Shown here in pieces: positions 1 to 5,686 of a DNA stretch of 5,686 nucleotides. Every line of letters starts with the position of its first letter. Position 1 is the first letter of the stretch. The stretch comes from Actinomycetes bacterium (GTDB lineage Bacteria > Actinomycetota > CALGFH01), in assembly GCA_030152105.1 (NCBI GenBank), contig JASLIH010000151.1, positions 1 to 5,686 on the forward strand, given 5' to 3'. A model generated the notes under the pieces. It did no database searches. It saw nothing but the letters and a program-made list of their open reading frames with translations, and was not told where the DNA came from. The position numbers and the translations under genes are program-made.

Positions 1-601
1 CCACGCCCAGCGTTCCCTCCGAGCCGACCACGGCGCCCAGCAGATCCAGGCTGTCGCTCTCGCTCAGCCGCACCCGCTCACCACCGGCCAGCACCACGTC
101 CGCCTCCAGCACGTGGTTGGTGGTGAACCCGTACTTGAGGCAGTGGGCGCCGCCCGAGTTCTCGGCCACGTTGCCCCCGATGGAGCAGATCTGCTGGCTG
201 GAGGGGTCGGGGGCGTAGTAGAAGCCGTCTGGCGCGACCTGCTTGGTGACCTGGAGGTTCAGCACCCCGGGCTCGACCACGGCCCGCCGGTTGTCCAGGT
301 CGACCTCGTGGATGCGGCGCATGCGGGCGAGCACGATCAGCACGCCGTCCGACACCGGCAGGGCCCCGCCGGACAGGCCGGTGCCCGACCCGCGGGCCAC
401 GAACGGCACCCCGGCCTCGCGGCAGGCGACGACCGTCGCCTGGGCCTGGGAGGCCGTCTCGGGGAGCACGACCACGCTGGGGATGACCCGGAAGTTGGCC
501 AGGCCGTCGCACTCGTAGGTGCGGAGCTGGTTGCGCTCGGAGATCACCCCCCCGGGGCCGACGATCTCCTCCAACCGGCGGATGAGGGCCTGTCGGTCCA
601 T
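1..601 (-). CDS. glcD: FAD-linked oxidase, glycolate oxidase subunit GlcD-like (5' part only; runs off the window)
   Basis: Translating the minus strand from the ATG at 601-599 gives 200 uninterrupted codons to the window edge, so this is the N-terminal part of a protein whose family is usually about 450-500 residues. It carries the FAD-binding (PCMH/VAO-type, FAD_binding_4) fold: the pyrophosphate-binding loop ARGSGTGLSGGALP at about residues 69-82, a PDPSSQQICSIGGNVAENSG stretch at 131-150, then GAHCLKYG at 151-158, and GSEGTLG at 193-199. These are hallmarks of GlcD and related D-2-hydroxyacid dehydrogenases. The family oxidises glycolate or D-lactate with FAD and passes electrons to partner Fe-S subunits or the respiratory chain. 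The start is supported by a perfect AGGAGG 10 nt upstream. It begins 28 nt after the malate synthase stop, which favours glycolate as substrate because the product glyoxylate feeds that enzyme. D-lactate or D-2-hydroxyglutarate dehydrogenase remains possible, since the C-terminal substrate domain is not in the window. Confidence 0.93.
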   Translation of the reverse strand, partial: MDRQALIRRLEEIVGPGGVISERNQLRTYECDGLANFRVIPSVVVLPETASQAQATVVACREAGVPFVARGSGTGLSGGALPVSDGVLIVLARMRRIHEVDLDNRRAVVEPGVLNLQVTKQVAPDGFYYAPDPSSQQICSIGGNVAENSGGAHCLKYGFTTNHVLEADVVLAGGERVRLSESDSLDLLGAVVGSEGTLGV

Positions 602-611
602 CGGCGCCCAA

Positions 612-617
612 CCTCCT
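612..617 (-). promoter_or_regulatory. Ribosome binding site of glcD
   Basis: Read on the minus strand, AGGAGG lies 10 nt before the ATG at 601, inside the 28-nt gap after the aceB stop codon. It is a full match to the anti-Shine-Dalgarno core and fixes the glcD start. It suggests independent, strong translation initiation rather than reliance on coupling to aceB. Confidence 0.8.
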
Positions 618-629
618 CGCGTTCGATGC

Positions 630-2225
630 TCAGTCCAGCTGCTCGTAGGCGGGGATGGTGAGGAACTCGACGAACTCGTCGGCCAGGGCGACCTGCTCGA
701 ACAGGGCCCTTGACTGGTCCGGGCGGCCCTCGTTCCAGAAGAACTCGTCTCCGACCTGCTCGCGGATCCTCTCCAGCTCCTCGGTGGCGGTCTGGCGGAC
801 CAGGTCGGCGGTGACGGTCTGGCCCTCGGCCAGCTTGACGCCGTTGTGGACCCACTGCCAGACCTGGGAGCGGGAGATCTCGGCGGTGGCCGCGTCCTCC
901 ATGAGGTTGAAGATGGGGGCCGCGCCCTGGCCACGCAGCCAGGAGGAGATGTACTGGATGCCGACGTTGACGTTGTTGCGCAGCCCCTCCTCGGTCGCCT
1001 CCCCCGGGGTCGAGGCGATGTCGAGCAGCTCGGCCTGGCCGACCTGGACGTCGTCGCGCTGGCGCTCGATCTGGTTGGGCCGCTCACCCAGGACCGCGTC
1101 GAACACCTCCATGGCCACCGGGACCAGGTCGGGGTGGGCGACCCAGGTGCCGTCGAAGCCGTTGCCGGCCTCACGCTGCTTGTCCTCGCGGACCTTGGCC
1201 ACGGCCTGGGAGTTGATCTCGGGCCGTTTGCGGCTGGGGATGAACGCCGACATGCCGCCCATGGCGAACGCCCCCCGGCGGTGGCAGGTCTTGACCAGCA
1301 GCTGGGTGTAGGCGCGCATGAACGGCACCGTCATGGTGACCTTGTTGCGGTCGGGCAGGGTGAACTCGGGCCGGTTCCGGAACTTCTTGATGACCGAGAA
1401 CATGTAGTCCCAGCGGCCGGCGTTCAGCCCGGCCGAGTGGTCGCGCAGCTCGTACAGGATCTCGTCCATCTCGAAGGCGGCCGTGATGGTCTCGATCAGC
1501 ACCGTCGCCTTGACCGTGCCCCGACCGATCCCGAGGCGGTCGGAGGCCAGCTCGAAGGCGTCGTTCCAGAGCCGCGCCTCCAGGTGGCTCTCCAGCTTGG
1601 GCAGGTAGAGGAAGACCCCCTTGCCCTGCTCCAGCAGCCGCCTGGCCCCGCCGGACATGAACAGGCCGAAGTCGGTCAGGCTGGCCGAGACCGGCCGCCC
1701 GTCCACGGTGACGTGCTTCTCGGGCAGGTGCCAGCCCCGCGGCCGCGGCATCAGGGTCGCGGTCTCCTCGTTCAGCCGGTACCGGCGCCCGTCGGGGCTC
1801 TCGAAGCTGATCGTGCCCTGGATGGCGTCGACCAGGTTCCGCTGGCCGCCGAACATGTTCTCCCAGGTGGGGGCGTTGGCGTCCTCGAAGTCGGCCATGA
1901 ACACCCTGGCCCCGGAGTTGAGGGCGTTGATCAGCATCTTGCGGTCGGTGGGGCCGGTGATCTCGACCCGCCGGTCGGCGATCTTGTCCACCGGCGCGAC
2001 CCGCCAGTCGCCCTTGCGCACCGGCGCGGTGGCCGGGAGGAAGTCGGGCAGCTCGCCGGCGTCGAAGCTGGCCTGGCGTTCGCCCCGCTTGGCCAGCAGC
2101 GCGTCCCGGGTCGGGCCAAGCTCCCGCTGGAGCTCGGCCACCAGCCCGAGCGCCTCGTCGCTCAGGACGTCCCCGTACCTCTCGCGGGCCGGCCCGTAGA
2201 CCTCGACCCCGTCGCTGGATGCCAT
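630..2225 (-). CDS. aceB: Malate synthase A
   Basis: This cytoplasmic enzyme condenses glyoxylate with acetyl-CoA and water to give malate and CoA, the second step of the glyoxylate shunt and the entry of glycolate carbon into the TCA cycle. The 531-residue product matches the usual length of the A isoform (E. coli AceB is about 533), not the roughly 720-residue G isoform. The family signature [16 protein letters not shown] is at residues 261-276. [13 protein letters not shown] (159-171) holds Arg163, and [12 protein letters not shown] (441-452) holds Asp444; these align with the catalytic Arg166 and Asp447 of E. coli AceB. Glu245 and Asp273 are the likely magnesium ligands. [19 protein letters not shown] (312-330) is also conserved. 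The order is an N-terminal helical part, a TIM barrel and a C-terminal helical cap, all intact. The ATG has GGAGGG 7 nt upstream. No isocitrate lyase gene is in the window; the immediate downstream gene is glcD-like, so the glyoxylate may come from glycolate rather than isocitrate. Confidence 0.97.
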   Translation of the reverse strand: MASSDGVEVYGPARERYGDVLSDEALGLVAELQRELGPTRDALLAKRGERQASFDAGELPDFLPATAPVRKGDWRVAPVDKIADRRVEITGPTDRKMLINALNSGARVFMADFEDANAPTWENMFGGQRNLVDAIQGTISFESPDGRRYRLNEETATLMPRPRGWHLPEKHVTVDGRPVSASLTDFGLFMSGGARRLLEQGKGVFLYLPKLESHLEARLWNDAFELASDRLGIGRGTVKATVLIETITAAFEMDEILYELRDHSAGLNAGRWDYMFSVIKKFRNRPEFTLPDRNKVTMTVPFMRAYTQLLVKTCHRRGAFAMGGMSAFIPSRKRPEINSQAVAKVREDKQREAGNGFDGTWVAHPDLVPVAMEVFDAVLGERPNQIERQRDDVQVGQAELLDIASTPGEATEEGLRNNVNVGIQYISSWLRGQGAAPIFNLMEDAATAEISRSQVWQWVHNGVKLAEGQTVTADLVRQTATEELERIREQVGDEFFWNEGRPDQSRALFEQVALADEFVEFLTIPAYEQLD

Positions 2226-2232
2226 CGGCCAG

Positions 2233-2238
2233 CCCTCC
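2233..2238 (-). promoter_or_regulatory. Ribosome binding site of aceB
   Basis: GGAGGG on the minus strand sits 7 nt before the ATG at 2225-2223, within the 48-nt gap after pdxH. It supports the chosen aceB start. The rest of the gap (2226-2273) shows no convincing terminator hairpin or promoter. Confidence 0.7.
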
Positions 2239-2273
2239 GTCGCTCAGGAGACGTCCCTGCACGCCCTATTGTG

Positions 2274-2894
2274 TCAGGGGGCGAGGCGCTCGATCGTCCA
2301 GATGCCGCCGGCGCGGCGGTAGCGGAGGCGGTCGTGCAGGCGGTTGGGCCGGCCCTGCCAGAACTCGACGACCTCGTGGGCGAGGCGGAAGCCGCCCCAG
2401 AAGTCGGGCAGGGACATCTCGCCGTCGGGGAGGCTGGTGGCCAGCTGGGCGACCCGCCGTTCCAGGACGGCCCGGCTGTCGATCACCTTGCTCTGGGGTG
2501 AGGCGGCCGCGCTGAGCTGGCTGCCGGGCGGGCGCGAGTGGAAGTAGGCCTCGCTCTCCTCGCGGCTGGTGGGCCCGACCCGGCCCTCGATCCGGACCTG
2601 GCGCTCCAGCTCGCCCCACCAGAACACCAGGGCCGCTCGCGGGTTGGCGGCCAGCTCGGCGCCCTTGCGGCTCTCGTAGTTGGTGTAGAAGCAGAAGCCG
2701 CGCTCGTCGAACCCGCGCAGCAGGACCATGCGGGCCGACGGCCGCCCGTCCGGGGTCGCGGTGGCCAGGGTCATGGCGGTCGGTTCGAGCAGGCCGGCCT
2801 CGGTGGCCTGCTCGAACCAGCGCCGGAACTGAACCACCGGGTCGGCGTCGACGTCGGCCTCGGCCAGCGCCTCCCTGGTGTAGTCGGATCGCAT
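2274..2894 (-). CDS. pdxH: Pyridoxine/pyridoxamine 5'-phosphate oxidase
   Basis: This FMN-dependent cytoplasmic enzyme oxidises pyridoxine 5'-phosphate or pyridoxamine 5'-phosphate with O2 to pyridoxal 5'-phosphate, releasing hydrogen peroxide; it acts in the last step of the DXP-dependent PLP route and in B6 salvage. The 206-residue product aligns end to end with E. coli PdxH (218) at a constant offset of 12. RMVLLR (55-60) and FYTNYESRKG (69-78) bind FMN, YFHSRPPGSQ (117-126) holds the PLP-contacting Tyr117, Arg121 and Ser125, and the C-terminal signature EFWQGRPNRLHDR (177-189) holds Trp179, Arg185, His187 and Arg189. The protein ends in the typical ERLAP. One substitution is visible: the position of E. 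coli Lys72 is Arg60, a conservative change. The start aligns MRSDYT with the E. coli LRREYT segment, so the protein lacks only the disordered N-terminal tip. It begins 10 nt after the permease stop and has only a weak ribosome site, so translation is probably coupled to the upstream gene. Confidence 0.97.
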   Translation of the reverse strand: MRSDYTREALAEADVDADPVVQFRRWFEQATEAGLLEPTAMTLATATPDGRPSARMVLLRGFDERGFCFYTNYESRKGAELAANPRAALVFWWGELERQVRIEGRVGPTSREESEAYFHSRPPGSQLSAAASPQSKVIDSRAVLERRVAQLATSLPDGEMSLPDFWGGFRLAHEVVEFWQGRPNRLHDRLRYRRAGGIWTIERLAP

Positions 2895-2904
2895 ACCCCG
2901 AACG

Positions 2905-5451
2905 CTACTCCGTGGTGATCGCCCTGAGCACGTCGATCCTGGCCGCCCGGCGCCCGGGCAGGACCGCGGCCAGGATGCCGGCGATGGCGGCGGCGAGCAC
3001 GAAGCCGACGAGCTGCCCGCCCGGCAGGGAGAACTCGGTGATGCCCTGGCTGGCCAGGGCCCGGACGATCGTCCAGCCGAAGAACACGCCGACGGCCAGG
3101 CCGAGCACGGCGCCGAGGACGGCGATGATCACCGCCTCCCAGCGGATCATCGAGCGCAGCTGGCTGCGGGTGGCCCCGACCGCCCGGAGCAGGCCGAGCT
3201 CCCGGATGCGCTCGAAGATCGACAGGCCGAGCGTGTTCACGATGCCGAACAGGGCGATCAGGATGGCCAGCCCGAGCAGCGAGTAGAACAGGTTGATGAT
3301 CTGGTCGATCTGCCTGGCCTGCTCGTCCCTGAACTCGGCCTGGTCGCGCACGGTGACATTGGGGAAGTCGGCCATCACCCGGTCGACCGCGGCCCGAGAC
3401 TCGGCCGGGGCGACCCCCGGAGCGGCCTTGACCAGGATCTCGAGGTCCGCCTGGTCGGCGAAGGCGCGCTCGTAGGTGGTCAGGCCGAGCAGGAAGTCGC
3501 CGTTGAGGCTGTTGTCCTTGTAGATCGCCTTCACCGGGACCTGCTCGACCCCGGTGCGGGGGAACTCCATGGGCACGTTGTCGCCCACCGTCCAGCCGTT
3601 GGCCTTGGCCACCGTGTCCTTCACGGCCAGGCCGCCTGAGGCCAGGTCGCCGAGGTTGCCGGCAGTGACCTCGGTGCGGACGACCTGCTGGTAGGCGGCA
3701 GGATCGACGGCCTGGACGGTCTTGCTGGCCCCGTTGAGCTTCCAGGGGCCGAAGCGCACCCCGGCCACCGCCGCCAGCTGCGGCTGCTCGGCCAGACGCT
3801 GGGCGGCCTCGGGGCTGAACGGCTGGAAGTTGTCGTTCATGAGGATGTAGTCGGCCGAGACCGTTTCCTCAAGGGTCTTGGTGGTGGAGGCCTTGATCGA
3901 GGCGGCGAAGATGCTGACGAAGGACACCAGGGCCAGCCCGATCATCAGGGCGGCGGCGGTCGAGGCGGTCCGTCGCGGGTTGCGCATGGCGTTCTGGCGG
4001 GCCAGGGTGCCGGGCAGTCGGAAGGCGCGGGCGAACGGCCAGCCGATGACCCGGGCGAGGGGCCGTGCGATCAGCGGGCTCAGGATGGCCACGCCGAAGA
4101 AGACCACCACCGCCCCCGAGGCGACGTTGACCAGCCGGTTGCCCTCGGAGCGGAACAGGCCGGCCAGCAGCAGGGCCACGCCGACGGCGGTGACCAGCAC
4201 GCCCAGGAAGATCCGGCGCTTGCGGAAGCCGGTCGGGGCGAAGGCCGTCTCGGGCTGGAGGGCGGCGACCGGCGGCACCCGGGTCGCCTTGAGCGCCGGC
4301 AGCAGCGCCGCCAGCACGGTCACGACCAGACCGACGACCAGCGACACGATCACCGTGCGAGGCAGGAACTGGATGCCGGTGGCCGGGATGTCGGCGCCGA
4401 GGAACTGGCTCAGCAGGGCGCGCAGGCCGTTGGCGATCAGCACGCCCAGGCCCAGGCCGACCAGCGAGGCCACCAGGGCGACGATGAACGACTCGACCAG
4501 CACCGAGGTCATCACCTGGCGGCGACTGGCCCCCAGGCAGCGCAGCAGGGCCAGCTCCCGGGTCCGCTGGGCGACGATGATGGTGAAGGTGTTGAAGATC
4601 AGGAACGCACCCACCAGCAGCGCGACAAAGGCGAAGGCGAGCAGCGCGGTGCCGAGGAACCGCCCGATGGTGTCGTTGATGGCGGCGGCCTGGTCGGCGG
4701 CCAGCTCCTCACCGGTGAGGACCTCGTACTTCGGGTCGACGGCGGCCCGGATGCGGTCGCGCAGCTGCTCGGGGGTGACGCCCTCCTGGGCGGCGACGTC
4801 GATCTCGTCGAACCGGCCCTCGCGGTTCATCACCTCCTGGGCGGTGGCCAGGTCGAAGCCGACCAGGCGGGCCCCGCCGAGGTTGTCGGCGTCGCCGAAG
4901 CCGATGATGCCGCTGATGGTGAAGGTGCGGGCCGGGCCCTGGAACAGCACCTTGACCTGGTCGCCGACCTTGTAGCCGGTGTCCTCGGCCGTCTTGGCGT
5001 CGATCGCCATCTCGGTCGGCTCGGTCGGCAGCCGTCCCGAGCGCACGGTCGAGCCGGCCGTGAACTGGGTGTCCTTGTTGAACGACACGCCGAGGCTGGG
5101 GGCGCCGCCGGTGGTCACCGCCTTGCCGTCCTTGCCGACGAGCTGGGCGTAGCCGGTGACGGTGCCCTCGGCCACCCGGACGCCGTCGACCGCCTTGATC
5201 TTGTCGAGCAGGGCGGCCGGCATGGGGTCGCGGACCTCGCCGGTGTCGAAGCCGCCGAAGGTCTCCTGGGAGCGGACGGCGACGTCGACACCCTGGGTGA
5301 CCTGCTTGAACAGGTCTTCGAAGCTGGCCTTGATGGTGTCGGTGAGCACGAAGGTGCCGGCCACGAAGCTGACCCCGAGCACGATGGCCAGGGCGGTCGC
5401 GGCCAGCCGGAACTTGTGGGCCAGGAGACCCTTGAGCGTTGCCTTGCCCAT
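2905..5451 (-). CDS. ABC transporter permease, FtsX/MacB family, two FtsX domains
   Basis: This is an 848-residue integral membrane permease with about ten predicted transmembrane segments (near residues 17-37, 265-292, 319-340, 365-387, 413-432, 444-462, 497-517, 720-742, 772-796, 813-831). Two large extracytoplasmic domains follow TM1 (about 38-264, MacB-like periplasmic core type) and TM7 (about 518-719). It is an internal duplication: QRTRELALLRCLGASRRQV (295-313) and ERIRELGLLRAVGATRSQL (747-765) are matching FtsX cytoplasmic motifs, and LKATRVPPVAAL (387-398) corresponds to RRAARIDVLRAI (834-845). Such permeases work with a MacB/LolD-type ATPase as mechanotransmitters or exporters of lipoproteins, lipids or peptides at the cell envelope; the substrate here cannot be read from sequence. 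The partner ATPase gene ends 7 nt upstream. The ATG at 5451 has GGGAGG 11 nt before it. The N-terminus (MGKATLKGLLAHKFRLAATA) is a cytoplasmic basic lead into TM1, typical of the family, and not a cleaved signal peptide. Confidence 0.93.
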   Translation of the reverse strand: MGKATLKGLLAHKFRLAATALAIVLGVSFVAGTFVLTDTIKASFEDLFKQVTQGVDVAVRSQETFGGFDTGEVRDPMPAALLDKIKAVDGVRVAEGTVTGYAQLVGKDGKAVTTGGAPSLGVSFNKDTQFTAGSTVRSGRLPTEPTEMAIDAKTAEDTGYKVGDQVKVLFQGPARTFTISGIIGFGDADNLGGARLVGFDLATAQEVMNREGRFDEIDVAAQEGVTPEQLRDRIRAAVDPKYEVLTGEELAADQAAAINDTIGRFLGTALLAFAFVALLVGAFLIFNTFTIIVAQRTRELALLRCLGASRRQVMTSVLVESFIVALVASLVGLGLGVLIANGLRALLSQFLGADIPATGIQFLPRTVIVSLVVGLVVTVLAALLPALKATRVPPVAALQPETAFAPTGFRKRRIFLGVLVTAVGVALLLAGLFRSEGNRLVNVASGAVVVFFGVAILSPLIARPLARVIGWPFARAFRLPGTLARQNAMRNPRRTASTAAALMIGLALVSFVSIFAASIKASTTKTLEETVSADYILMNDNFQPFSPEAAQRLAEQPQLAAVAGVRFGPWKLNGASKTVQAVDPAAYQQVVRTEVTAGNLGDLASGGLAVKDTVAKANGWTVGDNVPMEFPRTGVEQVPVKAIYKDNSLNGDFLLGLTTYERAFADQADLEILVKAAPGVAPAESRAAVDRVMADFPNVTVRDQAEFRDEQARQIDQIINLFYSLLGLAILIALFGIVNTLGLSIFERIRELGLLRAVGATRSQLRSMIRWEAVIIAVLGAVLGLAVGVFFGWTIVRALASQGITEFSLPGGQLVGFVLAAAIAGILAAVLPGRRAARIDVLRAITTE
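2908..2911 (-). promoter_or_regulatory. Weak, distant ribosome site of pdxH overlapping the end of the permease gene
   Basis: The best candidate before the pdxH ATG at 2894 is GGAG, formed by the last two sense codons of the permease gene, directly before its TAG stop. The 13-nt spacing is longer than ideal. A GGGG run lies almost against the ATG and is too close to serve. This arrangement suggests that ribosomes finishing the permease re-initiate on pdxH. Confidence 0.4.
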
Positions 5452-5458
5452 GGCCCGC

Positions 5459-5686
5459 TCAGCCTCCCAGCTTCTTCATGAGGTCGAGCACCTTCTCGGC
5501 GGTCGGGTTGGCCATCTCGTCGACGATGCGGCCGTCGGCCAGGAACAGCACGTGGTCGGCGAAGGCGGCCGAGTTCGGGTCGTGGGTGACCATCACGATG
5601 GTCTGGCCGTACTCGTCGACCGAGCGGCGCATGAAGCCGAGCAGCTCGGCGCCGGACGCCGAGTCGAGGTTGCCGGTGGGCTCGTC
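5459..5686 (-). CDS. ABC transporter ATP-binding protein, MacB/LolD-like (3' end only; 5' part lies outside the window)
   Basis: The minus strand from the window edge reads 75 codons in frame, ending in TGA at 5461-5459. The fragment starts exactly in the Walker B/D-loop segment DEPTGNLDS, whose second residue is the catalytic glutamate and whose GNLD is the D-loop. It continues to the H-loop motif VMVTHDP (residues 31-37 of the fragment), then LFLADGRIVDE, which is typical of the end of the nucleotide-binding domain. DEPTGNLD is the form usual in MacB/LolD/FtsE-type ATPases that pair with FtsX-like permeases, in agreement with the permease gene 7 nt downstream. Walker A, Q-loop and the LSGGQ signature would be in the missing N-terminal portion. 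The protein energises the permease at the inner face of the membrane by ATP hydrolysis. Confidence 0.94.
   Translation of the reverse strand, partial: DEPTGNLDSASGAELLGFMRRSVDEYGQTIVMVTHDPNSAAFADHVLFLADGRIVDEMANPTAEKVLDLMKKLGG
5463..5468 (-). promoter_or_regulatory. Permease ribosome site embedded in the last codons of the ATPase gene
   Basis: GGGAGG on the minus strand is part of the final Leu-Gly-Gly codons of the ATPase gene, just before its TGA stop. It lies 11 nt before the permease ATG. The embedding implies translational coupling and balanced synthesis of the two transporter subunits, and it supports the chosen permease start. Confidence 0.7.

Noticed and set aside
78..661. Overlapping ORFs of 177 and 182 residues at the left end
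   Set aside because: Both are Arg/Pro/Gly- or Gly/Ala-rich out-of-frame readings of the real glcD-like gene, which is open to the window edge in another minus-strand frame and has all the family motifs.
1171..2262. 363-residue minus-strand ORF overlapping aceB in another frame
   Set aside because: The product is Arg/Gly/Pro/Ala-rich with no motif, while aceB in the other frame has the intact catalytic residues.
2226..2273. Possible promoter or terminator between pdxH and aceB
   Set aside because: A CACAAT hexamer just after the pdxH stop resembles a -10 only loosely, and the nearest TGGACG-like -35 is about 21 nt away. The only inverted repeat is a 4-bp stem (CTCC/GGAG) without a T tract.
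846..2501. 551-residue plus-strand ORF opposite aceB and pdxH
   Set aside because: It runs antisense across two confidently identified genes and the gap between them. Its product is low-complexity (Gly, Val, Leu, Asp, Pro, His rich) with no recognisable motif, as expected of a shadow frame in GC-rich DNA.
3878..4975. 365-residue plus-strand ORF opposite the permease
   Set aside because: The product is a Ser/Thr/Arg/Ala-rich antisense shadow of a membrane protein gene, with no domain pattern. The absence of stops reflects GC-biased codon choice on the real strand.

Overview
The window is GC-rich (about 70% by eye), with strongly G/C-ending codons and purine-rich Shine-Dalgarno sites. This suggests a high-GC bacterium. 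The two-domain FtsX-type ABC permease and a malate synthase of the A type fit an actinobacterium, possibly a less-studied lineage, but the sequence does not fix the taxon.

All recognisable genes are on the minus strand, so they read from high to low coordinates. In transcription order they are: (1) the last 75 codons of an ABC transporter ATPase (5459-5686, 5' part outside the window); (2) a complete 848-residue FtsX/MacB-family ABC permease (2905-5451); (3) a complete 206-residue pyridoxine/pyridoxamine 5'-phosphate oxidase, pdxH (2274-2894); (4) a complete 531-residue malate synthase A, aceB (630-2225); (5) the first 200 codons of an FAD-linked glycolate-oxidase-subunit-D-like dehydrogenase, glcD (1-601, 3' part outside the window). 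The gaps between them are only 7, 10, 48 and 28 nt. There is no visible terminator and no convincing internal promoter, so a single polycistronic unit is plausible. No stretch of 300 bases lacks a gene.

Two functional modules are visible. Upstream is an ABC exporter-type pair whose substrate cannot be read from sequence; the permease's ribosome site lies inside the last codons of the ATPase gene. Downstream is a short carbon module. A GlcD-like flavoprotein would oxidise glycolate (or another 2-hydroxy acid) to glyoxylate, and malate synthase would condense glyoxylate with acetyl-CoA to malate. pdxH, which makes the cofactor PLP, lies between the modules and has no obvious mechanistic tie to either.

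I found no RNA gene, mobile element, CRISPR array or clearly novel system. The many long plus-strand ORFs are antisense shadows caused by high GC. The most useful points are the two real edge genes, which are cut by the window ends, and the aceB-glcD pairing.
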